64,000 nucleotides of DNA, taken from the NCBI RefSeq assembly GCF_016863175.1, contig NZ_BOOJ01000012.1:62001-126000 (forward strand), written 5' to 3'. The notes below the pieces were generated by a model. It saw only the letters and a program-made list of their open reading frames with translations. It was not told the DNA's origin and did no database searches. Position 1 is the stretch's first letter; each line of letters opens with the position of its first letter. Below are positions 45,044-54,630 of the stretch, piece by piece. Position numbers and translations under genes: made by a program. Source of the DNA: Paraplanobispora siamensis. GTDB taxonomy: Bacteria; Actinomycetota; Actinomycetes; Streptosporangiales; Streptosporangiaceae.

Positions 45044-46189
45044 TCACAGGCCCAGGTCCCGGCCGATGATCTCGCGCATGATCTCGTTGGACCCGGCCCA
45101 GATGCGGGTGACCCGGGCGTCCATCCAGGCGCGGGCCACGCGGTACTCCTTCATGTAGCCGTAGCCGCCGAACAGCTGGACGCAGGCGTCCAGCACCTCG
45201 TTCTGCACCTCCGAGGTCCACATCTTGGCCTTGGCCGCGTCGACCGCGCTCAGCTCGCGCTCGGTGTGGGCCGCGATGCACTGGTCCAGGAAGGCCTGGG
45301 AGACCTCGATCCTGGTGACCAGGTCGGCCAGGACGAACTTGTTGTGCTGGAAGGAGCCGACCGGCTGGCCGAACGCCTTGCGCTCCTTGACGTAGACCAG
45401 GGTCTCGGCCAGCATCGCGGCCGCGTGCGCCAGGTTCGCCACCGCCGAGCCGAGCCGCTCCTGCGGGAGCCGCTCCATCATCGCGATGAAGCCCCGGTCG
45501 ATCTCGCCGATCACGTTCTCCTCGGGGACGCGCACGTTCTCGAAGAACAGCTCGGCGGTGTCGGCCTCGGGCTGGCCCACCTTGTCCAGCTTGCGGCCCC
45601 GGGTGAAGCCCTCCATCCCGGTCTCCACCGCGAACAGCGTGATGCCCTTGGCCCTCTTCTCCGGGCTGGTGCGGGCGGCGACCACCACCAGGTCGGCGCA
45701 GTAGCCGTTGGTGATGAAGGTCTTGGACCCGTTGACGATCCAGTCGGAACCGTCGCGGACCGCGGTGGTGCGCAGCGAGGCCAGGTCGGAGCCGCCGCTC
45801 GGCTCGGTCATGCCGATGGCCGTGATCATCTCGCCCGAGCAGAAGCGGGGCAGCCAGCGCTTCTTCTGCTCCTCGGTGGTCAGCTCCACCAGGTACGGCG
45901 CCACCACGTCGTAGTGGATGCCGAAGCTGGAGGACAGGGCCGCGCTCTGCCCGGACAGCTCCTCACCCAGCACCGCGTTGAAGCGGTAGTCGCCGGCCGC
46001 GCTGCCGCCGTACTCCTCCGGCACCTCCAGCCCGAGGAAGCCCTGACGACCGGCCTCCAGCCACACGTCGCGGTCGATCAGCCGGTTCTCGATGAACTTC
46101 TCGGCACGCGGCGCCACCGAGCGGGCGAGGAACTCCCGGACGGACTCGCGGAAGGCCTCGTGGTCGGGGCCGTAAACGGTTCGCTTCAT
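45044..46189 (-). CDS. Acyl-CoA dehydrogenase
   Basis: The 381-aa protein matches the family throughout: FLGLEVPEEYGGSAAGDYR, AIGMTEPSGGSDL (FAD contact), WIVNGSKTFITNG and LFGGYGYMKEYRVAR. The C-terminal motif reads RIWAGSNEIMREIIG instead of IYEGT, as in long-chain or isovaleryl-type members whose catalytic Glu lies elsewhere. It catalyses FAD-linked alpha,beta-desaturation of an acyl-CoA. TATATT lies 8 nt before the ATG, suggesting a leaderless mRNA. The divergent gene is a STAND ATPase. Confidence 0.92.
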   Translation of the reverse strand: MKRTVYGPDHEAFRESVREFLARSVAPRAEKFIENRLIDRDVWLEAGRQGFLGLEVPEEYGGSAAGDYRFNAVLGEELSGQSAALSSSFGIHYDVVAPYLVELTTEEQKKRWLPRFCSGEMITAIGMTEPSGGSDLASLRTTAVRDGSDWIVNGSKTFITNGYCADLVVVAARTSPEKRAKGITLFAVETGMEGFTRGRKLDKVGQPEADTAELFFENVRVPEENVIGEIDRGFIAMMERLPQERLGSAVANLAHAAAMLAETLVYVKERKAFGQPVGSFQHNKFVLADLVTRIEVSQAFLDQCIAAHTERELSAVDAAKAKMWTSEVQNEVLDACVQLFGGYGYMKEYRVARAWMDARVTRIWAGSNEIMREIIGRDLGL

Positions 46190-46200
46190 GACATGTCAAT

Positions 46201-46218
46201 ATACCGACCGGTTGGTAT
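46201..46218. promoter_or_regulatory. TetR-type operator candidate upstream of acyl-CoA dehydrogenase
   Basis: ATACCGACCGGTTGGTAT is an 18-bp palindrome with one mismatched pair. It overlaps the -10 box (TATATT, minus strand, 46198-46203). ACCGACCGGTCGGT-like sites are typical of TetR repressors of fatty-acid degradation in actinomycetes. Confidence 0.6.
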
Positions 46219-46256
46219 CTCCCATGGAGGGGACCATCCGCTTTGCTTCTGATTGA

Positions 46257-48935
46257 ATGAATCTTGAGACGACACACCGGCCGCGCCGGGGGTTGCGGCC
46301 TTCCTCGGGGAGACGTATGCCCGGGTCACCGCACGTGCCCGAAAACGACGACGCCGACCGGCTGCCCCGACCGCGCAGACGCTCGATCTCGCTGGCGGCC
46401 CCCGCGGCGGCCGGTCTGGCCGCCGCCGCGGCCAGCATCATGGCGACCTCGCTGGACGTGTGGGACCTGCCCGTCCCGGCCAAACTCGCCATCACGGTCT
46501 TCGCCGGTCTCCTGGTCGGCGTGCTCACCTGGGCCACGACGGACCGCAGGCCGGTGGCCGCCGGCGGCGCGCCGGAGGGGGCCTGGCGCCCGCCCGACCA
46601 GTGGCCCCCGGTGCCCGCGCACTTCACCGGCCGCGCCGAGTCGCTGGCCGAGCTGCGCCAGGTCTTCGACGGGCACCGCAGGAACCAGAGCCGGGACGGC
46701 GGCGGCTCGCCCCTGGTCGTGTCGGTGTACGGCAGGGGCGGCGTCGGCAAATCCCTGCTGATGACCAGGTTCGGCCACGAGATCGCCGGCCGGTTCCCCG
46801 ACGGGCGGCTCTACGCCGACCTGCGCGGCGCGGTGGACGCCCCGATCCGGCCCGAGGAGGTGCTGATCGGCTTCCTGCGGGCGCTGGGCGTACGGCTCAC
46901 CACCGATCCCGGAGGCCTGGACGAGCTGCGCAACCTCTGGCTGACCTGGACCAAGGGCAAGCGCATCCTGATCGGCCTGGACAACGCCGAGCACGGCGAC
47001 CAGGTCAAGGACCTGATCCCGGCCGAGCCCGGATGCGCGGTGATGATCACCTCCCGGCACCCGCTGTTCCTGCTCAACGCCTACGACAAGCGGCTCGCGG
47101 TGTTCGGCGAGGCGCAGAGCCTGGAGCTGCTGGCCCGGCTGGCCGGGGACGAGCGCGTCGCCTCGGAGCTGGAGTCCGCCCGGGAGATCGTCCAGATGTG
47201 CGACCACCTGCCGCTGGCCATCAGCATCTGCGGCGGGCGCCTGGCCACGCGCGAGAACTGGTCGCTGCGCGAGATGGCCGACCGGCTCAGGGACGAGCGC
47301 CGCCGCCTGGACCAGCTCGAACTCGCCCCCAGCCTGGACAAGAGCGTGCGCGCCTCCCTCCAGCTCAGCTACGACGCCTGCACCGGCATCCAGCGCCGGC
47401 TGCTGCGCCGGCTCAGCCTGCTGACCGCCCCCGACGTGCCCGGCTGGGTGGCCGGTGAGCTGCTGGGCACCTCCGAGCTGGACGGCGCCGACCAGCTGGA
47501 GGCGCTCATCGACACCCAGCTCGCCGAGTGCTCGGGCGTCGACTTCGCCGGCGCCATGCGCTACCGGCTGCACGACCTGGTGCGGATCTTCGCCCGCGAG
47601 CTGGCCGGCTCCTACGACGCCGACGGCTCCGGCCGGGCCGCCATCGAACGGGTGCTGTCCGGCTACCGCCGCAGGGGCGAGACCGCGGCGATGGCGCGCT
47701 GGCCGCAGGACTGGGGGCGCAGCGGCCGCGGCGGCGACCACTCGTCGGTGGTGCGGGGCCAGGCGTCGGCGGCCGACTGGCTCAACGCCGAGCGGCTGAC
47801 CGTGGTCGCCATGATCGGCGAGGCGCGGAACCTGGAGCTGTGGGAGCTGGCCTGGGGCCTGGGCCGGGCGTTCTGCTCACTGTGCCACTCGCTGCGCGCC
47901 TACTGGTCCGACTGGCGGGCGGTCGCCGAGATCGTGTGCGAGGCGGCGGAGCACATGGACGACCGGCGGGCGCTGGGCATCGCGCTGCTGGACCGGGCGG
48001 CGGTGGCCGGCGGGCAGGGCAGCCACCAGAGCGCCCGCGAGGACGCCGAGCGGGCGCTGGCCGTCTTCACCGAGCTGGGGGAGGCCTGGTGGGCCGCGCG
48101 GGCGAAGCGCACGGTCGGCATGACCCTCTTCAGCGACGGCAGCCTCGACCGGGCGCAGGGCTACCTCATCGACGCGATCGCCTCCTTCAAGAGCGAGGAG
48201 GACCGGTGGTGGTCGGCCAGGACCCAGCGCAACCTGGCCGAGCTCAGGCTCGCCCAGCGCAGGCCCGAGGAGGCGCGGGAGCTGCTGGAGGAGGCCCTGC
48301 GGGTGTTCGAGCGCGACCGCAACCGCTACTCCGAGGCGCAGACCCTGCGCGCCTACGGCGAGGTGCTCGGCGCGACCGCGCGGAGCCTGCAGGAGCGGGG
48401 GGAGGCGCGGGCCGCCCAGGACCACTTCACCCGGGCCGGGTTCAGCCTGGACCGCGCGGCGGAGATGTTCCGGCTGCGGGGCGAGGAGTGGGAGGTGGCC
48501 CGGTGCCTGCGCGCCGCCGGGGAGGTCGGCGACCCGGCCAACCGGCTCAACGAGCTGAAGTACGTCCGGCAGGCCGCCGAGCTGCTGGGCAAGCTGGGCG
48601 ACTCGTGGGGCGTGGCCAGGGCCGAGCTGTCGGCCGGGCGGGTGCACTCCAGGGCCGGCAGGACCCGGGAGGCCGAGGAGTCGCTCCGGCTGGCCGTACG
48701 GGCCTTCGAGGACCTGGGGGACCGGTGGTGGATGGCCCGGAGCCTGCGTTACCTGGGCGAGGTGCATCTGGAGGCCGGCGAGCGCGAGGCCGCGCTCCCG
48801 CCGCTCGGCCGCGCCCTGGACATCTACCGCAGCCTCGGCAACCAGTCGGGCATGGGCCGCACCCTGGAGCTCCTGCGCCGGGCCAGGGAGGACGGCACCC
48901 CCGCCACCAAGCCGCCGCGCGGCACTCCGGAGTGA
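46257..48935 (+). CDS. Membrane-anchored NB-ARC/TPR (STAND) ATPase
   Basis: The 892-aa protein has two N-terminal membrane helices (~45-62 and ~74-95), then an NB-ARC ATPase (FTGRAESLAELRQVF, Walker A VYGRGGVGKSLLM, KRILIGLDNAEH, VMITSRHP). TPR repeats fill the C-terminal half (~540-880). There is no DNA-binding domain, so it is not a LuxR/SARP regulator; it may be a membrane sensor or signalling scaffold. The start is either ATG 46257 or ATG 46317; GGGGAGA precedes the second. A dyad (46201-46218) is shared with the divergent gene. Confidence 0.85.
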   Translation: MNLETTHRPRRGLRPSSGRRMPGSPHVPENDDADRLPRPRRRSISLAAPAAAGLAAAAASIMATSLDVWDLPVPAKLAITVFAGLLVGVLTWATTDRRPVAAGGAPEGAWRPPDQWPPVPAHFTGRAESLAELRQVFDGHRRNQSRDGGGSPLVVSVYGRGGVGKSLLMTRFGHEIAGRFPDGRLYADLRGAVDAPIRPEEVLIGFLRALGVRLTTDPGGLDELRNLWLTWTKGKRILIGLDNAEHGDQVKDLIPAEPGCAVMITSRHPLFLLNAYDKRLAVFGEAQSLELLARLAGDERVASELESAREIVQMCDHLPLAISICGGRLATRENWSLREMADRLRDERRRLDQLELAPSLDKSVRASLQLSYDACTGIQRRLLRRLSLLTAPDVPGWVAGELLGTSELDGADQLEALIDTQLAECSGVDFAGAMRYRLHDLVRIFARELAGSYDADGSGRAAIERVLSGYRRRGETAAMARWPQDWGRSGRGGDHSSVVRGQASAADWLNAERLTVVAMIGEARNLELWELAWGLGRAFCSLCHSLRAYWSDWRAVAEIVCEAAEHMDDRRALGIALLDRAAVAGGQGSHQSAREDAERALAVFTELGEAWWAARAKRTVGMTLFSDGSLDRAQGYLIDAIASFKSEEDRWWSARTQRNLAELRLAQRRPEEARELLEEALRVFERDRNRYSEAQTLRAYGEVLGATARSLQERGEARAAQDHFTRAGFSLDRAAEMFRLRGEEWEVARCLRAAGEVGDPANRLNELKYVRQAAELLGKLGDSWGVARAELSAGRVHSRAGRTREAEESLRLAVRAFEDLGDRWWMARSLRYLGEVHLEAGEREAALPPLGRALDIYRSLGNQSGMGRTLELLRRAREDGTPATKPPRGTPE

Positions 48936-48941
48936 CCGGCG

Positions 48942-48967
48942 GCTCCGGGCGGCGGCGCTGCCCGGGC
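48942..48967. terminator. Hairpin between convergent genes
   Basis: GGC-T-CCGGGC pairs with GCCCGG-GCC around a 9-nt loop just after the STAND ATPase stop. Confidence 0.5.
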
Positions 48968-49010
48968 CGGGGCGGGTCGCCGTTCGCCGGTCCGGGGGAC
49001 CGGAGAGGGG

Positions 49011-49886
49011 TCAGCGGCCGCCGGAGTCCATCAGGTGCCCCGCGGCCCGGCGGGCCTCCTCCATGCTCTCCAGGAACAGCTCCCTGATCCGCCGGGCCTG
49101 CCCGGTCAGCTCCCGCAACTGCGGGATGGCCAGCGCGTCCCCCGTGGTGTCGGCGACCAGCTGCTCGTACTGCGGCGTGCGCTCGGCCAGCAGCTCCAGC
49201 TGCCGGTAGGAGTGGTAGACCGCGTCGGCCCTGCGCACCTGGGCGGCGTACTCCTCCATCGCCTCGATCCGCCGGATCAGCGATGCCCTGGCCGTCTCCA
49301 GCGCCCTGGAGTAGGGGACGAACGCCTCGGCCACCTCGGGCGGCGGCACGCTGGGGACGATCCGCAGGTACTCCGCCCGCAGGGAGGAGAGCCGGACCAG
49401 CTTCGTGGCGATCTGCCAGGTCTGGTCGGGCAGCGTCACCGCGTTGTCGATCGTGTCGAGCAGGGCCGCGCGGTTGACGCGGGACTCGAGCACCGTCTCG
49501 GCGGCGTCCTGCGCGCGGCGCAGCAGCGCGCCGCACTCCGCGTCGAGGTCCTCGGGCAGGATGAACCGGTTGGCGTGGTCGATGGCGACCCGCATCCGGC
49601 GCCGCTCCTGCCGGGGCCCGGGATCGGCGGCCAGCCGGTGGGCGCAGGAGAAGAAGCCGATCAGGATCAGCATCGCGAGCATGACGGTGAAGTTGGTGAC
49701 TATCCAGATCAGTCCCATGGAGCCCGCGACCGAGAAGACCTTGACCGGGTCGGGGCCCCGGGCGGAGGGGATGTCTCCCATCCGGACCGCCCGGAGCGTC
49801 TCGGGACTGGCGCGCAGTACCGAGGAGACCGAGGCGGGCAGGGCGGGATCGACGATCAAACTCGGGGGACGGCTCTGCGGGTCCAC
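49011..49886 (-). CDS. Hypothetical membrane protein with coiled-coil domain
   Basis: The 291-aa protein has an N-terminal ~50 residues, one membrane segment (SMGLIWIVTNFTVMLAMLILIGFFSC, ~56-81), then a long all-helical, charged cytoplasmic or external region. A GAGGAGG site 5 nt before ATG fixes the start. It is convergent with the STAND ATPase. No family is recognised. Confidence 0.75.
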   Translation of the reverse strand: MDPQSRPPSLIVDPALPASVSSVLRASPETLRAVRMGDIPSARGPDPVKVFSVAGSMGLIWIVTNFTVMLAMLILIGFFSCAHRLAADPGPRQERRRMRVAIDHANRFILPEDLDAECGALLRRAQDAAETVLESRVNRAALLDTIDNAVTLPDQTWQIATKLVRLSSLRAEYLRIVPSVPPPEVAEAFVPYSRALETARASLIRRIEAMEEYAAQVRRADAVYHSYRQLELLAERTPQYEQLVADTTGDALAIPQLRELTGQARRIRELFLESMEEARRAAGHLMDSGGR

Positions 49887-50005
49887 ATGACCTCCTCACG
49901 AAGAGGCGTCGCCAAGTGCTTCCACTTTTCACCATCATGAGCGTTTTAGAACAATTTAGGACGCGAGATAGCCAACATCGGTATTTGCGGTAATACGTCC
50001 CGCTG

Positions 50006-50036
50006 TTAACTGTGTAGCCATATATCGATGTATAGA
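50006..50036 (+). promoter_or_regulatory. Candidate leaderless promoter of the phosphatase gene
   Basis: TTAACT (50006-50011) and TATAGA (50031-50036) are 19 bp apart; the GTG start lies 7 nt after the -10 box and no Shine-Dalgarno exists. Confidence 0.5.
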
Positions 50037-50043
50037 CTCCATC

Positions 50044-50844
50044 GTGATGAACGACTTCACGCGCTGGATAGATCTGGAAGGCGCCGTCAACGTGCGCGAC
50101 CTCGGAGGGCTCGCCACGGTGGACGGCGGGACCACCTCATTCGGCCGGATCTACCGGTCGGACAACCTTCAGGGACTGAGCGGACGCGACGTCGAGCGCC
50201 TGGTCTCCGAACTCAAGCTCCGCCACGTCGTCGACCTCCGCTCCGGACCTGAGGTCTCCATGGAGGGCCCGGGCCCGCTCACCCGCATCCCCGAGGTGAG
50301 CATCCACCACCACACGCTCTTCGCCGAGGGCGGCAAGTACACCGACGTCGACGCCGACACGATCGACGCCGACCGGGTGCTGCCCTGGCAGAGCCGTGAC
50401 GAGGAGGACCTGGCCGAGCTGCGGGTCACCGGCTTCTACTACGCCTACCTGCGCGACCGCCCCGACTCCGTGCTGGCGGCCCTGCGGGCCATGGCCCGCG
50501 ACGACGGCGCCTCCATCGTGCACTGCGCGGCGGGCAAGGACCGCACCGGCGTGCTGTGCGCCCTCGCCCTGGAGGTCGCCGGGGCCACCCGGGAGGCCAT
50601 CATCGAGGACTACGTGGCCACCGGGGAGCGCATCGAGGACATCCTGGCCCGCCTGCGGGCCAGCGACACCTACCGCGAGGACCTCGACACCCGCTCGCCC
50701 GACGAGCACCGTCCGCGGCGGGAGTACATCGAGAGGTTCCTGCAGGTGCTGGACGACCGCTTCGGCGGCCCGCTGGCATGGCTCGCCGAGCAGGGCTGGA
50801 CCGACGAGGACACCCGCGCCATGCGCTCCCGCCTGCGCGACTGA
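50044..50844 (+). CDS. Tyrosine-protein phosphatase (LipA/PtpB type)
   Basis: The 266-aa protein begins NVRDLGGLATVDG and has the P-loop HCAAGKDRTGV (Cys161), the signature of dual-specificity/tyrosine phosphatases of the MPtpB-like family, including the Lys and Asp of the KDR variant. It may act on phosphotyrosine or phosphoinositides. GTG (50044) or the following ATG (50047) is the start; the mRNA is probably leaderless. Confidence 0.9.
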   Translation: MMNDFTRWIDLEGAVNVRDLGGLATVDGGTTSFGRIYRSDNLQGLSGRDVERLVSELKLRHVVDLRSGPEVSMEGPGPLTRIPEVSIHHHTLFAEGGKYTDVDADTIDADRVLPWQSRDEEDLAELRVTGFYYAYLRDRPDSVLAALRAMARDDGASIVHCAAGKDRTGVLCALALEVAGATREAIIEDYVATGERIEDILARLRASDTYREDLDTRSPDEHRPRREYIERFLQVLDDRFGGPLAWLAEQGWTDEDTRAMRSRLRD

Positions 50845-50890
50845 GGGCCGCCCCGAGTCGCGATCTCCGGAGCACGCGGGGTCTCGCCGT

Positions 50891-50943
50891 GGGATCCGGG
50901 CGGCCCCCGCGTCAAGCAGCGCGTACGGAGGCCGCCCGATCCC
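50891..50943. terminator. Bidirectional terminator
   Basis: GGGATC-C-GGGCGGCC (50891-50905) pairs with GGCCGCCC-GATCCC (50930-50943) with one bulged C, between the phosphatase and the convergent ABC gene. Confidence 0.75.
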
Positions 50944-50947
50944 GGGT

Positions 50948-52675
50948 TCACGCGGAGGCGGCCCGGTCCGCCTCCGCCGGGGCGGAGATCTCCCAGAAGC
51001 CGGCGTAGCGGCCGCCGCGGCGCAGCAGCTCGTCGTGGCCGCCCTCCTCCACGATCCGGCCGCCGTCCAGGAAGACGACGCGGTCGGCGCGCCGCACGGT
51101 CCGCATCCGGTGCGCCACCATCACCACCGTCCGGCCCGCCATCAGGCGCTCGATGCCGTCGTGGACGGCCGCCTCGTTCACCGGGTCCAGCGCGGAGGTC
51201 ACCTCGTCCAGCAGCACGACGGGCGCGTCCTTCAGCAGCGCCCGCGCGATCGAGACACGCTGGCGTTCACCGCCCGACAGCAGCGCGCCGCCCTCGCCGA
51301 CGTTCGCCGCCCAGCCGCCGGGCAGCCGCCCGATCACCTCCTCCAGCCGCGCCGCGGACGCCGCCGCCCGCACCTCGGCCCCGGAGGCGTCCGGACGGCC
51401 GAGACGGATGTTCTCCTCGATGGTGCCGTCGAAGAGATAGACGTCCTGGAAGACGACGGCGATCTGCGCCATCAGCACCTCGGTGCTCATGGCGCGCACG
51501 TCCACCCCTCCCACGCGCACCGCGCCCGCGTCCACGTCGTGGAAGCGCGCGAGCAACTGCAGCAGTGTGCTCTTGCCCGCGCCCGACGGCCCGACGACGG
51601 CCAGCCGCTGTCCCTGCGGCACGGACACCGACAGGTCGTCGATCACCGTACGGCCGCCGTGCCGGAAGGTGACGGAGGCGAACTCCAGGTCGTGGCGGAC
51701 CGGCCGGACCGGTTCGCGGGGTTCCGGCAGCGGCTCGGTGCGCAGCACCGTGTCGAGCCTGTCCAGCTCGGCGCGTGCGCTGCGCAGTTTGCCGCCGATG
51801 TCCGACAGCGACAGCAGCGGGTCGGCGCAGCGGGCCGCGAGCACCAGGATCGTCAGAACCTCCGCCGCGCCGATGCCCCCGCCGAGCGCGAGGTGGGCGC
51901 CCAGGACCAGCACGCCGGTGAAGACCGCCTGCACCGTGAACGTCAGGCCCACCGCGCCGGGCAGCGTCGCCAGCACGGTACGGCGGGACGCGCGCTGGAG
52001 CTCGCGCAGCGAGCCGTCGAGCAGTTCGAAGCGTTCACCGGCCCGGCCGCCGGCCCGCAGCACCGGCTGGGCCTGGAGGAACTCGACGACCCGCCCGGCG
52101 GCCTCCTTGTCGCGCTCGTGGCGCTCGGCGTCGGCGGCGGCCGTCGAGCGGGCCGTCCGGACCTGGATCGCCGCCACGACGGGGGCGGCGGCCAGGGCGG
52201 CCAGCCCCAGCCGCCAGTCGAAGGCGAGCATCACCGCGACGATCGTCAGGGGGGTCACCAGGGCGGCGATGAACGGCGCCAGCAGATGCGCCATGATGCT
52301 CATCGCCTGCAGGAGACCCTGACCGGCCATGACGGACACCTCGCCGACCCGGCCGGCGCCGTACCAGCCGACGGGCAGCCGGGCCAGGTGCCCGCCGAGC
52401 CGGTGGTACATGCCCCGCAGCATCGTGGTCCCGACGCGCATGCCGGACAGGTCGCTGACGTAGCGCAGCACGGCGTAGCCCGCGACCGCGGTCCCGAACG
52501 CGGCCAGCCACGGACCGGCGTCGGCGGGCGTGTCCCCGAGCAGCGCCCGCAGCACCGGGACCAGCAGGGCGTAGGACAGGCCCTCGGCCGCCGCCGTGAC
52601 CGTCATGAGGATCACGGTGCGACGCAGTGCCGGGGCGTACTCGGGCCCCAGCACGCGCAGCAGCATTCGGATCAT
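50948..52675 (-). CDS. ABC exporter half-transporter, subunit B
   Basis: The 575-aa protein has six membrane segments and an NBD with [21 protein letters not shown] and VVLLDEVTSALD. It is the last gene of an operon (esterase, ABC subunit A, ABC subunit B) and its ATG overlaps the upstream stop by 4 nt. Together with subunit A it should form a heterodimer. The layout is like IrtAB/siderophore-type transporters, but no siderophore-binding domain is present, so the substrate is open. Confidence 0.88.
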   Translation of the reverse strand: MIRMLLRVLGPEYAPALRRTVILMTVTAAAEGLSYALLVPVLRALLGDTPADAGPWLAAFGTAVAGYAVLRYVSDLSGMRVGTTMLRGMYHRLGGHLARLPVGWYGAGRVGEVSVMAGQGLLQAMSIMAHLLAPFIAALVTPLTIVAVMLAFDWRLGLAALAAAPVVAAIQVRTARSTAAADAERHERDKEAAGRVVEFLQAQPVLRAGGRAGERFELLDGSLRELQRASRRTVLATLPGAVGLTFTVQAVFTGVLVLGAHLALGGGIGAAEVLTILVLAARCADPLLSLSDIGGKLRSARAELDRLDTVLRTEPLPEPREPVRPVRHDLEFASVTFRHGGRTVIDDLSVSVPQGQRLAVVGPSGAGKSTLLQLLARFHDVDAGAVRVGGVDVRAMSTEVLMAQIAVVFQDVYLFDGTIEENIRLGRPDASGAEVRAAASAARLEEVIGRLPGGWAANVGEGGALLSGGERQRVSIARALLKDAPVVLLDEVTSALDPVNEAAVHDGIERLMAGRTVVMVAHRMRTVRRADRVVFLDGGRIVEEGGHDELLRRGGRYAGFWEISAPAEADRAASA

Positions 52676-54630
52676 CGGGCCTCGTCTCCTCGCGGTACGC
52701 CGTCGTGGGTCTCGATCTCGGTCCGGCTCTCGATCTGGCTCTCGGTCTCGGTCCGGCTCTCGGTCTCGGCCAGGCTCTCGGTCCGGCTCTCGGTCTCGTC
52801 GGCGAGCGCCGACCGGTGGGACCGCCAGAACGCGGCGAACCTCCCGTTCCGGGCCAGCAGCTCGGCGGGCGCGCCGCGCTCGACGATCTCCCCGTCCTCC
52901 AGCACCACGACGGTGTCGGCGTCGGCGACCGTCTCCAGGCGATGGGCGATGACCAGGATCGTCCGATCGCCCTCCAGCGTCGCCAGCGCCCGGCGCACCG
53001 CCTGTTCGGTCTGCGGATCGGCGAAGGCGGTCGCCTCGTCGAGCACCAGGACGGGCGTGTCCGCGAGCAGCGCGCGGGCCATCGAGATCCGCTGCGCCTC
53101 GCCGCCCGACAGCCCGGCCTCCTCACCGATCACCGTCTCGTACCCGCGCGGCAGCTCGAGGATCCGATCGTGGATGTTCGCCAGCCGGGCGGCGCGGACC
53201 ACGTCGTCTCGGTCGGCGTACGGCACCGCCAGCGCGATGTTGTCCGCGACCGACGCCCGCAGCAGGCGGACGTCCTGGAAGACGAAGGAGACCGTCCGGT
53301 AGAGGTCCCGGCTGCCGATCCCGCGCAGATCGGCGCCGCCCAGGAGGACCGAGCCGTGGGTCGGGTCGAAGAACCTGGGCAGGAGCCGGACCAGGGTGGA
53401 CTTCCCGCTCCCCGACGGCCCGACGACCGCGGTGACCGTCCCCGGTTCGAGCATCAGGTCGATCCCGCGCAGCACCTCGCGGCCGGCTTCGTAGCCGAAG
53501 CGGACGCCGCGCAGCTCCACCCGGTGTCCCCGCGGCGCGACCGGGTGCGCGGGCTCCGGCAGCGACCGCACCGCGAGCACGTCCTTGATCCGGCCGACCG
53601 CGCGCCGGGCGGCCTGCATGTCGTCGAGGCCGTGGCCGAGGGCCGCCACCGGAGCGGTCAGGCCCAGCCCGAGCAGCAGGAAGGGCAGCAGGTCGGCCGG
53701 GGCCATGCCGCCGGTCGCGATCAGGGCCGCGCCGCCGGCCAGCACGACCAGCAGCACGAACGGCGGCGACAGCGCCAGCTGCATCCCGGCGGCGACCTGG
53801 GACACGCCGCGCACCCACCGGTTGAAGGCGCCGACGAAATCGTCCGCGGCCGTAAGGAACGCGCGGTGGGCGCGCCCGGATCCGCCGAACGCCTTGACCA
53901 CCGCGATGCCCTGCACGAACTCGACGACGGAGTCGGCGATCCGTCCCATGGCCGCGTCGAACTCCTCCTGCTCGCGCGTCCTGGCGGGGAGCATCAGCAG
54001 CGGGACCAGCGCCACGGCCAGCACCACCGGTATCAACGTGATCAGCGTGAGCCGCCAGTCGACGGCGAACAGGTAGACCAGCGAGACCAGCGGCACCGCG
54101 AACGCGGAGACGAGCTCGCCGGGGGCGTGGGCGATGAACGGGTGCACGGCGCTCACGTCCTGCCCCACGACCTTCGCCAGCTCGCCGGTCCGGCGCCGGG
54201 AGAACCAGCCGATCGGCACGTGACCCAGCCGCGCGGCCAGCCGCCGCCGGAACGCCAGCTGCACCCGGCCGTCGAGGACATGCCCGATTCCGGCCGACGC
54301 GGCCGTGAACACCAGCCGGACGAACAGGCCGGCCGCACCCGCGACCACGACGGACCAGACGTGACCGTGATCGACCGGGCCGGGGGACAGCAGGGCACGG
54401 CCCAGTTCGACGACCGCCAGCAACGGCGCCAGTCCCGCGACGGCGCCGATGACCTGCAGGAGGACGACGGCGGCGAAACTCCACGCGTACGGGCGCAGCA
54501 GTCCCGCCATGCCCTGCTCCGCCGGAGAGCCGGCGGCCGCGGCGGGACCGGCGGCCGTGGCCGGGTCGGAGGTCGCAGCCGGGCCGGTGGCGGTGACCGA
54601 GCCGGTTGCCGTGGCCTGCCGTACGGGCAT
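52672..54630 (-). CDS. ABC exporter half-transporter, subunit A
   Basis: The 652-aa protein starts with a Thr/Ala-Gly-Pro repeat (ATATGSVTATGPAATSDPATAAG), then membrane segments (~50-340) and an NBD with GPSGSGKST, LSGGEAQRISMA and LVLDEATAFAD. The tail after ~615 is ETESRTESLAETESRTETES-like, a Glu/Ser/Thr repeat of no known fold. ATG overlaps the upstream esterase stop (TGATG) and its stop overlaps the next start by 4 nt. Confidence 0.88.
   Translation of the reverse strand: MPVRQATATGSVTATGPAATSDPATAAGPAAAAGSPAEQGMAGLLRPYAWSFAAVVLLQVIGAVAGLAPLLAVVELGRALLSPGPVDHGHVWSVVVAGAAGLFVRLVFTAASAGIGHVLDGRVQLAFRRRLAARLGHVPIGWFSRRRTGELAKVVGQDVSAVHPFIAHAPGELVSAFAVPLVSLVYLFAVDWRLTLITLIPVVLAVALVPLLMLPARTREQEEFDAAMGRIADSVVEFVQGIAVVKAFGGSGRAHRAFLTAADDFVGAFNRWVRGVSQVAAGMQLALSPPFVLLVVLAGGAALIATGGMAPADLLPFLLLGLGLTAPVAALGHGLDDMQAARRAVGRIKDVLAVRSLPEPAHPVAPRGHRVELRGVRFGYEAGREVLRGIDLMLEPGTVTAVVGPSGSGKSTLVRLLPRFFDPTHGSVLLGGADLRGIGSRDLYRTVSFVFQDVRLLRASVADNIALAVPYADRDDVVRAARLANIHDRILELPRGYETVIGEEAGLSGGEAQRISMARALLADTPVLVLDEATAFADPQTEQAVRRALATLEGDRTILVIAHRLETVADADTVVVLEDGEIVERGAPAELLARNGRFAAFWRSHRSALADETESRTESLAETESRTETESQIESRTEIETHDGVPRGDEAR
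52700..52799. repeat. Degenerate tandem repeat encoding the Glu/Ser/Thr-rich tail of ABC subunit A
   Basis: Variants of CTCGGTCCGGCTCTCGGT and related 12/18-nt units repeat about five times. The frame is kept, giving TESRTES-type repeats in the protein. Confidence 0.75.
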
